Assembly: GCF_002954265.1 (NCBI RefSeq)
Contig: NZ_PPSL01000010.1
Span: forward strand, 36,278-100,277
Direction: 5' to 3'
DNA length: 64,000 nt
Source of the DNA: Flavipsychrobacter stenotrophus
Lineage (GTDB): Bacteria > Bacteroidota > Bacteroidia > Chitinophagales > Chitinophagaceae
The position numbers and the translations under genes were made by a program. Shown here piece by piece: positions 49,417-58,800 of this stretch. The notes under the pieces were generated by a model. The model saw nothing but the letters and a program-made list of their open reading frames with translations. It did no database searches and was not told where the DNA came from. Each line of letters opens with the position of its first letter. The stretch's first letter is position 1.

Positions 49417-50328
49417 TTATTGCTTGATGAATTTAATCTTTTCTTCGCGATCGGTGGTTTTTACGATAACGAAATAAATGCCCGGCGACAATTGACCAAC
49501 ATTTACACTTCTTTCTTTATCATTAATTACGGCGGCTAATTGTTGCTGGCCTTGCATATTCAACACACATATATTAGCTGTACCAATCACCAGATCGAAA
49601 TTCAATTGATCGTGAACCGGATTTGGATAGATGATCGTGGTGTGCCCATTGTTAACAACGTTATTAACTGATACTGATGAAAGCGTATCTCCCTCAACGG
49701 TTACATTGTCGAACCTGTTATTACCTTTTACACCTGTGTCGTTGCCACTAAATGTTATACGAAACACCAGTTTGGGGTTATTGTTCGCCTGTATATCAGA
49801 AAGAGATATAGTACTACGTTTGTAAACAAGCCATGCAGAATCAGAAGGGATAGACAAGCCTGAAGTTCGCCAGGTGACGCCGCTATCCACACTATAATCG
49901 AATATCTGGTGCAGCTGACCTTTTGTAACGCTGGAAGATTGTGTAGCATAGGTGAGCTTTATATTTTTATAGTTGGTGGTCGGGATATAGAACAAGAGGT
50001 GCATACTGTCACTAGGGTTACGCACCCTCAAAGCTACCGCGTCTGGTACCCCCATCCTTGCATTGATAGTATCATAATCAGCGGGCCCTACTTGTATAGA
50101 ATCAATATAAGTAGCGTAGGCCGCTGACGTGCCAGCTTTTTTAGCATACAGGATCTTTGCTGTAGTTACGCTAATGGTGGAATAATCTGCTGAAATACCG
50201 TGTATTGTATCGGTATGTTGCGCCAATGTATAATTGTTAAAATGCCAATAATGGATAAGATGTGACTGTGCATTTGCGGCCGTACCACAAATACATGTAG
50301 CCACAAGAAAAGCATAAAATTTCTTCAT
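49417..50328 (-). CDS. secreted protein with T9SS sorting domain
   Basis: 303 residues. Signal peptide MKKFYAFLVATCICGTAANAQ. The mature part starts SHLIHYWHFNNYT and looks like a beta-sandwich domain similar to the lipoprotein at 53159 (LIHYWSFNN). The last ~75 residues are a T9SS type A tail (IIYPNPVHDQLNFDL to KFIKQ). It is the last gene of the operon. No catalytic motif was recognised. Confidence 0.8.
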   Translation of the reverse strand: MKKFYAFLVATCICGTAANAQSHLIHYWHFNNYTLAQHTDTIHGISADYSTISVTTAKILYAKKAGTSAAYATYIDSIQVGPADYDTINARMGVPDAVALRVRNPSDSMHLLFYIPTTNYKNIKLTYATQSSSVTKGQLHQIFDYSVDSGVTWRTSGLSIPSDSAWLVYKRSTISLSDIQANNNPKLVFRITFSGNDTGVKGNNRFDNVTVEGDTLSSVSVNNVVNNGHTTIIYPNPVHDQLNFDLVIGTANICVLNMQGQQQLAAVINDKERSVNVGQLSPGIYFVIVKTTDREEKIKFIKQ

Positions 50329-50405
50329 AATATATATTTTGACTGTAAAAGAAATGAAATTGTATTATTAAATTGTAAAGTTAATGTTAAGGAAAAATAG
50401 CATTA

Positions 50406-51773
50406 TTAAATCTTAATCCAAGTAGTTGTGACCAGGTTGTGTCTCCCCCTGAATTTTACAGAGTATTTACCTTGTGGCAAACTGTATTTGAGCTTGTACT
50501 CAGTGTCTTTGATCGTGATCTTCTTTTCAAGCATAGACTTATTGTTTTCGTCTATAATCTCAATGGTCAATTCTTGCCCTGTAAGCTCACCGGGAAAATA
50601 GATGATCATCTTATCAACTGATGCAGACAGGATCGCTATATCCTGTTTTTCTATAACATTCTGGTATACCGTTTCGATGCCTGGATAACTTGATCCTTGT
50701 TTGTCATCTAACAGCAGATCGATCATTACAGGATATTTGTTCGACATATGGTAAATTGCGTCAATCACCTCTTTGGGAGCACTACTGTTGGCATGCACGT
50801 TGCTATTTATTGCAGAAACCTTAAATCTTTGGCCATCGTTACCAATAGTACGGTAAGACTGGGGTACATAGTGGATGTTATTTTTTTGATCAGCGAGGCG
50901 CCGCGAAATGAAAATATGATCGTACCAGTTCTTGCCTCCACCGCCAGATCCACATGCATTAGGAACAGAGCCTGACTCTCGGGTTGACGTAGTAAAATAC
51001 CTTGTGAACTGACTGTTGTGGTCCCAATCGGCTGGATATTTCAGTTGTCTATCGGGGAAAAATGGAGGATCAAAAAAATTGAATAATGTGTCGGTATTAT
51101 TGGTCAGTTGTTGATAAAACCCTTCGGAGGAAGATCGAGCATTGAAATCACCGAGAAAGAGATGATTGCCAGGCTGTTTAAAATGGTGCTTCAGGGTTTG
51201 AAACGTACCGCTGACCTGTAGTTCCCTTACTTCTTCAAATTCATCTCCTGATTTAGTGTGGTTGCATGTTACATATAAAAAAGTGGAGTCTCCAGTTAAT
51301 GAAAGATGATATAGTTTATAGGTGTTATAGTCGGTTCCGTTAACGTAGGTAGATACTATGTTTGAGAAATTGAATTTCGTTTTATCATAAAACAAAACCG
51401 AGATATTATTGGCCCTGGCTTCATTTGTTATTGTGCAATAGGCATAGCGACCTGGATAAGCTGTATTAAATGCGTATTTAATCATGGAGTCAGCAAAGCC
51501 ATAAGGTGCTACACCAAATTCATCATCCGACGAGCGCTTTATTGAAGCTACCTTTTCCAACGATACGATATCTGGTGAAGCGAACTTAATAATAGTTGCG
51601 AGATAGTTGTGATACTCTGCATCCGGACCCTGGCAACCGTTTCCGTAGTACAGTACATTATATGCCATAACCTTAATGGTGTCTACACCTGCAAAAGAAA
51701 TGAGGGTAGTTGTAAGCAAAAAAATGGTCAGCATAATTATCTTCAAGCAATTGCCTGGTCTTTCTCTTTTCAT
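50406..51773 (-). CDS. secreted endonuclease/exonuclease/phosphatase (EEP) family protein
   Basis: 455 residues from ATG 51773; the longer frame starts at a TTG. Signal anchor about residues 10-30 (LKIIMLTIFLLTTTLISFAG). EEP motifs: VMAYNVLYYGN (Asn), DIVSLEKV (Glu), FLGDFNARSSSEG (Asp/Asn), WYDHIFISRRL (Asp-His). The C-terminal ~70 residues look like a T9SS-type tail ending TTTWIKI. Likely hydrolyses extracellular nucleic acid or phosphoesters. Paralogous to the next gene upstream. Confidence 0.83.
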   Translation of the reverse strand: MKRERPGNCLKIIMLTIFLLTTTLISFAGVDTIKVMAYNVLYYGNGCQGPDAEYHNYLATIIKFASPDIVSLEKVASIKRSSDDEFGVAPYGFADSMIKYAFNTAYPGRYAYCTITNEARANNISVLFYDKTKFNFSNIVSTYVNGTDYNTYKLYHLSLTGDSTFLYVTCNHTKSGDEFEEVRELQVSGTFQTLKHHFKQPGNHLFLGDFNARSSSEGFYQQLTNNTDTLFNFFDPPFFPDRQLKYPADWDHNSQFTRYFTTSTRESGSVPNACGSGGGGKNWYDHIFISRRLADQKNNIHYVPQSYRTIGNDGQRFKVSAINSNVHANSSAPKEVIDAIYHMSNKYPVMIDLLLDDKQGSSYPGIETVYQNVIEKQDIAILSASVDKMIIYFPGELTGQELTIEIIDENNKSMLEKKITIKDTEYKLKYSLPQGKYSVKFRGRHNLVTTTWIKI

Positions 51774-51788
51774 ATTAATGCAGCGCAA

Positions 51789-53153
51789 TTATTTAGTGAA
51801 TAATGTTTTGCCCAATAGCGAGCCCCCATTATATAACTCGAGGATATATGAACCCGGAGGACCATTAAATGGGATCTGAATAATGCCATCTGCTGAAGGC
51901 ACTTCATTTTCGGAAATATTATGGCCAAGCATATCTTTGCTTTCCACCCGTATAGTATTGTACTTTTCAAACCCTTCTAACCTAATTCGCAATTGCTGGT
52001 GGACAGGATAGCACACAGCAAAAGATGACTGCAAGCGGGTACTCACTATACTTACCAAAGTAGACGTATCCACCTCAAGACTAGCCATTACCGGATATTT
52101 GTTGGACATCTGAAAAATTGCCTGTATAACGGAAGCAGGTGCTGATGTATTGACAGGTAAACCATTAATGGAAATCCCGGTTCGATTTCCATCGTTACCA
52201 ACTGCAAAATAAGAATGTGGAATATAACGCATTCGCATAGTACCTGAAACTAATGGTGGTGAAAGGAAAATATGATCATACCAAGACTTTCCACCTCCAC
52301 TTGTACCACATGAATTTGGCACGGACGATGATGAACGCGTTGACGTAGTTAAGTTTTTTGCAAAATCTAAAGGGTTATTGTCCCAATCTGCAGGATAGAC
52401 ATAGGTAGCATCTGGGTAGAATGGAGGATCGCTGAAAGCAAAAGCCGGATTAGATGGGGATACAAGTGTCTGATAGCAACCTTCACTACTGTTATGTGTA
52501 TTAAAATCTCCCATATTAAGCATATTTGGCAAGGCAGTAAAAATGCTGGCCAGTTGGCTCATTTCTCCACTTATCTGCGCATTTCTGGTAGTTGATGAGT
52601 TTCCCGATTGCGTGTGATTTAGCGTTACGTAAAGAAATATTGTATCTCCCGTTATTAATCCTGATGATTTGTAGTAAAGCTTATACGTGCTGAAATCGGT
52701 AACATTACTATAAGTTACGACTATTCCTGTAAAGCCGAATTTGGTCTTGTCATAGAACAATAATGAGATATTGTCGGCTGCAGCATCGTTAGTATAACTG
52801 CAATAGGCATATCTGTTCGCAAATGCAGAATCAAGTGCGAATCTGAGAATTGAATCAGCAAAACCCGCTGGAGCTGTTCCGGAATTATCTCCCAGGAACA
52901 TGGGAATTGCGGCAACTTTTTCCAGGGCTAATATATGCGGACTGCAATAGGAGACAATTGTTTTCAAGTAACTGTGATAAATGCTATGTGGCCCCTGGCA
53001 GGCTGGCCTGTCTCCATAATAGAGCACGTTATAACCCATAACCCGCACTGTGTCTTTTTGACCGCGCGCTAGACAAGTAAAGTGCATAAAGAAAATAAGC
53101 GTGGTTATTTTCTTTATGCACGCACCAAAATAAGATAATGTCCGTCTATCCAA
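51789..53153 (-). CDS. secreted EEP-family protein, paralogue of the 50406 gene
   Basis: 454 residues. Signal segment ITTLIFFMHFTCLARGQ. EEP motifs VMGYNVLYYGD, HILALEKV, NMGDFNTHNSSEG and WYDHIFLSPPL align one for one with the neighbour, so the pair arose by tandem duplication. C-terminal beta-sandwich tail (VCYPVHQQLRIRL to KTLFTK) resembles T9SS sorting domains. It starts 15 bases upstream of its paralogue's ATG. Confidence 0.83.
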   Translation of the reverse strand: MDRRTLSYFGACIKKITTLIFFMHFTCLARGQKDTVRVMGYNVLYYGDRPACQGPHSIYHSYLKTIVSYCSPHILALEKVAAIPMFLGDNSGTAPAGFADSILRFALDSAFANRYAYCSYTNDAAADNISLLFYDKTKFGFTGIVVTYSNVTDFSTYKLYYKSSGLITGDTIFLYVTLNHTQSGNSSTTRNAQISGEMSQLASIFTALPNMLNMGDFNTHNSSEGCYQTLVSPSNPAFAFSDPPFYPDATYVYPADWDNNPLDFAKNLTTSTRSSSSVPNSCGTSGGGKSWYDHIFLSPPLVSGTMRMRYIPHSYFAVGNDGNRTGISINGLPVNTSAPASVIQAIFQMSNKYPVMASLEVDTSTLVSIVSTRLQSSFAVCYPVHQQLRIRLEGFEKYNTIRVESKDMLGHNISENEVPSADGIIQIPFNGPPGSYILELYNGGSLLGKTLFTK

Positions 53154-53158
53154 TATAA

Positions 53159-53776
53159 TTACTTTGCATAAGCGTCAATGGAAATATTATCATATCTGTC
53201 GTTGCCTCCAGATGTATCTGCTAAAGAATTGGAGAATTTTATGGCAAAGTGAGGATTGTCGTTGACAGCAGAAATAGATGAAAAGTCAACTGAGTATAGT
53301 GTCCATTCAGTAGTTATAAGTACTGAGGTGGCATTAAGGCCCGCCGAGGTATAATTGATACCGTCTGTCGTGTAGGTAATACTATTTGATGCCGGTCCAC
53401 TATTAGATTTTTGAACAGTGAATTGAATAATAGGTTGTTTGAATCCAGTTGTGGGCGTATGAAGTACCCATGAATAAAATGGATTCCGAACTCTGAGTCC
53501 TGAGCCTGTGTCTTGACTCATTCTAAGGTTGAGGCCGGATCCAGGATTTACATTGTCTACTATTCCCGCGCCAGCCAACGAATAGGTGATCGTTCCCCCG
53601 CCAATAGTTGTGTCGGGGATGGCGAGTGTAGCAGCATCACTACCGTTATTAAAACTCCAGTAATGTATGAGCTTGCGATCGCCAATCACCACAGGACCGG
53701 TAGATGCGTTGCTCACGCGATCCTTAACACAAGCAGAAAAACAAAAAGCAATTGCAATAGGTAGTATGCGCTTCAT
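53159..53776 (-). CDS. lipoprotein with beta-sandwich domain
   Basis: 205 residues. Lipoprotein signal MKRILPIAIAFCFSAC with lipobox FSAC (Cys16). The mature part (LIHYWSFNNGSDAATL...) resembles the first domain of the 49417 product. Stop lies 5 bases before the EEP gene start. Probably a surface or periplasmic lipoprotein of the same scavenging system; exact role unknown. Confidence 0.75.
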   Translation of the reverse strand: MKRILPIAIAFCFSACVKDRVSNASTGPVVIGDRKLIHYWSFNNGSDAATLAIPDTTIGGGTITYSLAGAGIVDNVNPGSGLNLRMSQDTGSGLRVRNPFYSWVLHTPTTGFKQPIIQFTVQKSNSGPASNSITYTTDGINYTSAGLNATSVLITTEWTLYSVDFSSISAVNDNPHFAIKFSNSLADTSGGNDRYDNISIDAYAK

Positions 53777-53801
53777 ATAAAAAATATTTTTCTTTAGAGG
53801 A

Positions 53802-55034
53802 TTAAAACACTATTTGATAACCAACACGTAATTGACCAGTGTAATGCAGAGGTGCCTGTGCTTTATCTTCAGTCACCGGCATGTAGTATTCTATCTTGGC
53901 AACAGAATTAAAACCACTGAACTTGTAAGCATATGCTAGGTACATCCAGTCCTGGATACCTACATAGAGGTCATTGGCATTAATTTCCTCATACATAACA
54001 GAGAATACTGAGTGCTTCTTTTCCCAGTTGTAATTACCGCCCAGGCAAAATCCACCGGAATTTACAACTTTCTTATTCTTAGATTCGTCAGTACCATTGT
54101 AGAGACCATCTGTAAGGTTTGTCGGCTTCAACTGTGTATAGTGGATCTCAGCTGTTGCCGAAAAACCCTTATATTTTATTATTGCATCTGCTCCATACCC
54201 CAGTTTCTTGCCATCAATTATTTTCAAGCCGTAGGCACCGGGGGCGTCAGGTGCATCTGTGTATATGGAACTACCTTTAGGTTGCGTTTTGTCAGCATAA
54301 CGCGCGTCGGCTGCTATTCTGAAAACGGGGACGGTAGCGTTCTCTTCATCTATTAGATTGTATTTCATTTTGGCCGGGTATGAATATTCAATTCTACCAA
54401 CATATTCGAAACGGCCGCTCGCATCATTTCCATATTCGAAAAAATTCTCGCCCATGCCGCTGTAAGCTCCTGCATAAGCATTAAAGCGGTCGTTGAGAAA
54501 ACGATAATTTAAAGTAAGGCCAAAGTCTCTTCTAGAGAAGAGATCACCGCCATAAAGATTTGCATGGCTCCAGAAGGGAGTGCCCCACACGTCGCTCATT
54601 GAACCTTGAGAATATGGCAATTTATCGTAACCAAACTTAATTTTCACCGGCCAACCTTTGTACTGAATATAGGCTTCCTTTATTCCGGAATTTTGAGGAG
54701 CAGCGGTATTACCTGTTGCAGCTGCTGTGACAAGATCTATAAGACTGGCATGAAATTCATAAACAAACTTATTGGCAGTTTTCCCCAAAATATCGATATC
54801 AAAATCTTTAACAGCCCAACCATTATGTGATTTCTTCAGATAGTTGGAATCATCTTTTAGCAATCGATTCTCGTAGTAGCCGGAAATGCGCCCCCCTATC
54901 TGAAGGGTATTGGCATCCGAACTGAGTGTAAACTGGCTTGCCGCGGGATTACCATCAAATTCAGAGTACTGAGCATGTGCAGTTAAGAAAGTTCCTGCAA
55001 CCAGAATTGTTGCTGAGAAGAGCTGTTTTATCAT
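53802..55034 (-). CDS. phosphate-selective-type (OprO/OprP-like) porin
   Basis: 410 residues. Signal peptide MIKQLFSATILVAGTFLTAHAQ. The mature part reads as a 16-strand-type barrel (LQIGGRISGYYENRLL, VYEFHASLIDLVTAAATG, IKFGYDKLPYSQGSM, FSRRDFGLTLNYRFL, ending GQLRVGYQIVF). This is the OprO/P family layout; phosphate selectivity is inferred. Overlaps the upstream gene by 4 bases (ATGA). Confidence 0.78.
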   Translation of the reverse strand: MIKQLFSATILVAGTFLTAHAQYSEFDGNPAASQFTLSSDANTLQIGGRISGYYENRLLKDDSNYLKKSHNGWAVKDFDIDILGKTANKFVYEFHASLIDLVTAAATGNTAAPQNSGIKEAYIQYKGWPVKIKFGYDKLPYSQGSMSDVWGTPFWSHANLYGGDLFSRRDFGLTLNYRFLNDRFNAYAGAYSGMGENFFEYGNDASGRFEYVGRIEYSYPAKMKYNLIDEENATVPVFRIAADARYADKTQPKGSSIYTDAPDAPGAYGLKIIDGKKLGYGADAIIKYKGFSATAEIHYTQLKPTNLTDGLYNGTDESKNKKVVNSGGFCLGGNYNWEKKHSVFSVMYEEINANDLYVGIQDWMYLAYAYKFSGFNSVAKIEYYMPVTEDKAQAPLHYTGQLRVGYQIVF

Positions 55035-55762
55035 TGTATTGAAATTGGTAGTTGATTGAAATAATAAACTCTGCGTGTATCGTCAGAGACGATTCGAATC
55101 CTGCCTTTACTATCAAATGACAAACCTTCGGGATTCAGCACATTTACGCTGAATGTAGATTCTACATTATAAGTAGTTGGATTACACACAAGTATCGTAG
55201 CGTCGAGACTACTTAGTAAGTACAATTTATTATTATACCATCTTGCGCCAGCTATACTCCGGGCATTAGTGAAATTATACTTTGATATCTGTTTAAATGA
55301 AGTGTCGTATTCAACAATAACAGGAGGCTGTTGTGCGATTAAAACGAAACAGTTCTTCTTGTAATTGAAACTAATTGACTCGAACGCCTTGTTCATTGCC
55401 CCTCCCCATGAAACTCTATACTTTTGAACAAAAGTAAGATCACGTCTTTTGTACTTATATATCTCGCGGGGAGTTTCATCCGACACATAAATAAAACTAT
55501 CCCTAATCTCTATGCCTTCAAAATCAAGCCCTTCCTTTTCTGCCACTCTCAAAACTTTAAATACGGAATCGCACTCAAACAATTGGCCGTGGTCACTAAC
55601 TACATAATAGTGTCCGTTCAAACTGTCAAAGACAATATCAGATGGCTCCGGTATGGATTTTAATAGTCTAAAACCAACTTGCTTAATTTTAGTGACCGCC
55701 CTACCCTTTCCTACCGATAAAAGGATAATAAACGGGAATAGAATAAGTAGGCTTTTCTTCAT
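55031..55762 (-). CDS. SdiA-regulated-like secreted protein (beta-propeller)
   Basis: 243 residues from the ATG at 55762 (MKKSLLILFPFIILLSVGKG), giving a normal signal peptide; an upstream ATG at 55792 would add ten residues. Repeats of GHYYVVSDHG-, SFIYVSDETPREIYKYK- and LSFDSKGRIRIVSDDTRR-type blades indicate a propeller of the SdiA-regulated/esterase-like family. First gene of the six-gene leftward operon. Confidence 0.75.
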   Translation of the reverse strand: MKKSLLILFPFIILLSVGKGRAVTKIKQVGFRLLKSIPEPSDIVFDSLNGHYYVVSDHGQLFECDSVFKVLRVAEKEGLDFEGIEIRDSFIYVSDETPREIYKYKRRDLTFVQKYRVSWGGAMNKAFESISFNYKKNCFVLIAQQPPVIVEYDTSFKQISKYNFTNARSIAGARWYNNKLYLLSSLDATILVCNPTTYNVESTFSVNVLNPEGLSFDSKGRIRIVSDDTRRVYYFNQLPISIQ

Positions 55763-55842
55763 TAAGGAGTTGATAATCAGCGTTAGTTGCAAATCTCACT
55801 GTCTAATATTACCGGAATATTATTTCACAGAATTTTAGTAAA

Positions 55843-55876
55843 ATGCGATCAGTATCCATTAGGATACTGATCGCAT
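55843..55876 (-). terminator. terminator of the second giant protein
   Basis: ATGCGATCAGTATCC pairs perfectly with GGATACTGATCGCAT over a 4-base loop, with TTTT on its minus-strand 3' side, 5 bases after the stop at 55881. Confidence 0.85.
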
Positions 55877-55880
55877 GATG

Positions 55881-58800
55881 TTATTCCTTAACCAACCTGT
55901 GCAGTACTTTCTTATCTCCCGATGTAAGTTCTACCATATAGATACCTGCAGCAAGATTGCTCAATGAAACATTTACTGTGCCATTTTGCTGTACACCAAG
56001 GTCTTTGTTATAGACATTTACACCTGATATATCCATAACTCTTACACTTACATTTTCCTTCTGAGTAGTAGTGAAGGTAATGTGTACATCGTCAGATGCA
56101 GGGTTTGGCGTCATAGTTACATGCAGGCCATTGTCTGTAGGTGCAGTAGCTGCTTTGAGGCTTAACTCAAACCTTGCGTCACCCTGTGTTGCTTTGTCCT
56201 TAGTGATGGTGAAGGCATACTCGGTACCCGGTTTCAGTTCAGTAAGTTTATTCAGCAGTTTGTCATTTAGGAATACTGTGGTTCCCTTAGGTACCGCTAA
56301 ATTGTCGGCCCTAATGATAAAGCGCTGATCGTATGCACTGGAGATACCCAATGGTACAACCTTTTCTGCTTCAAACGGACGTGCATCGATAGCCAGCTTG
56401 CGTTTATCTGCTGAAAGGCTGTAAAATGTGAAGTCTGCATTCAGCTGCTTAACAGCGTCAAACTTGCTGTCCTCAATGTCGGTCGCCTTATCGTTGAACT
56501 GTACATTAAGTGCATCCCATATGTGGTAGTTACTATCATATACATTCAGCGTCAGGTAATCAGATGGTGCCTTGAACAAGTAATTATCAAAGCTACTTAC
56601 CTTGTCACTTTCCACAAAGTTCAGTGAGTCACCATCATGTCCTGCACGTACCTGGAAGCAGGTGTTCGCACTTATATTATAATGTACCGGCGACGTTGTT
56701 CCGATAGGTATAGTTATGAAGTTACCACCCGCACTAAGGGTAGGATCCCATACATAGAAGGCTGCGCCCTGAACATTACCGGATTGCGCTGCGCGCCATA
56801 TAACCTCACCAATATCTATTGGAGAAGGGTATGGATTACCCATCATGTTGAATGACTGATGGTCCGGGTCAAGATGTCCCTGTTGCATAAATGCGGTCTG
56901 TGGCCCCTGGTTAATATTCCCCAGCATTTTAACCGTTGTAGCAGAAGGATTGTACATACCCAAATAACCAAGGTAGCCGAGACCTTCTCCTTTCTTACCT
57001 CTGAAGAAAAGGCGAATACCCTGATATGGTTGCACCTTGTTACTATCGGCAGCAAAAGCGTTGATCTTTGTAAATGGTTTCCAACCCGGATCGTAGCCAA
57101 GTGTGTCGTTCTCGGTATACGGATCTAACCTGAATGCCGACGGTGCATTTGAGCTTGTAGAACGGAAGCCGTTCACACTTCCTCCCGGACCAGTTATGTC
57201 AATAAAGCTCTGTATCTGGCTAAGAGACAATGCTGCATCGAATGGATGGCTCCAGAAGCGGAACCTGCGATAGTGACCCTGCACATATTGGTCCACTTTT
57301 ACCTTTCCTGATATAGAGCCACCAACTGCAGGTAATTCAGCAATTCTAGCTGTAGTTACTGAGTCGCTTGATGCCAGTTCAAGACTGTCACTTGTAGTCA
57401 ATGTACCTGATGTAATATAAAGCGTATTGCTGATCACCAGACGTGCACCGGAGTCTACAGCAGCACCTGAAGCGTTGTTCAATTCCAGATTACTGATCGT
57501 TCCTCGGCCTTTTATTATCTGTGAAGTGGTGTTGTTCATTATCACTCTACCATCGCCTGACACCGTACCATTATTATCTATCATTCCCTTTACATTCAGC
57601 ACAGCGCCTGTGTTCAGGACGAGCGTTGCACCCTGGCCAAGTTTAAGATCGAGGGCATTTACGGCTGTCGGTCCTGATATGATAGGAATATATGTGCCGG
57701 AGTCAACAGTTACATTGTCACTAATAGTAGGAACCGTATTACATGCCCAGTTACCGGCATAGTTCCAATCTGTAAGGTGTCCTGCAGATCCGCCTATCCA
57801 TTGCATAGGTGTAGGATTTACGTAAACAACAGTGTCGACGTAGGTTGTACATACCGCATTGGCAACACTCACAATTGAATAATTATGAGGCGTAGAAATG
57901 ACACCAGTTGAAATTGTGAATGTACCTCCTGCTGATATCGTTGTATTGATAATAGTACCACTATCTACCATGTACCAGATAGCGTCAGAAGGTGTACCAG
58001 TTACATAAACAACTCCCGAATGACCTATGCATGGTACATCAAGCGACGTAACCGTTGCTGTAGGGTATGCCAGGATGTTGGTGGTTACAGTGTACGGGGC
58101 ACTTGTGCACATACCGTTGCTGACAGTGAGTGAGCCGGTAAATGTACCAACAGCACCTGTAGCCGGCATCACTAAAGGTAGTGAACTGCCACTCAGTGTT
58201 GCTCCTGTTACGTCTGTAAATCCTGCACTGTCAGCGGTCGCATTCCAGTTTATACTATAGGTGGTAGGGCTACCCGTAGATGCACTGAACGAAACCGGTG
58301 CTGACGTTGTAGGCTGACATACGGTTGGCATGGCTGCACTCAACGCTATAGTAGGCAGTGCGTTAATATTCACAGTATTTACAGCAGTGTTAGCTGACAA
58401 ACCTGAGTAGTTACATGTGGTTGTAGTCACATAGTAAGCGGTATCAGTAAGTGTTGGAGTGGTGTACACTGCTGAAGTTGCACCAGCAATAGGTGTAAAT
58501 GATCCTGTTGCTGAGTTGCTTTCTGACCATTGGTAGGTAGTACCCAATGCATTTACTCCAGGCGTAAATGTCAAAGATGTAGAGCCTGTGCCGCATGTTG
58601 CAGCTGGTCCAGTGATCGCCGCTGTTCCGGCTGCAGGAGTACCAGAACATATATTTTGATTCGCAGTAAAGTTGATGTTTACGTCATCCATCCTCCAGTT
58701 AATTGTACTCGCTCCAGGGCTGCCGGTGCCGGAGTGGCCGTAAACTCTTACAGTCAGAGAGGTAGATGAACCACCAGTAATTGAAGATGCAAATGTTGGT

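Noticed and set aside
55801..55842. Possible Pho box near the secreted operon
   Set aside because: Only a weak CTGTGAAATAAT-like match on the minus strand, not a repeated pair; not enough to call.
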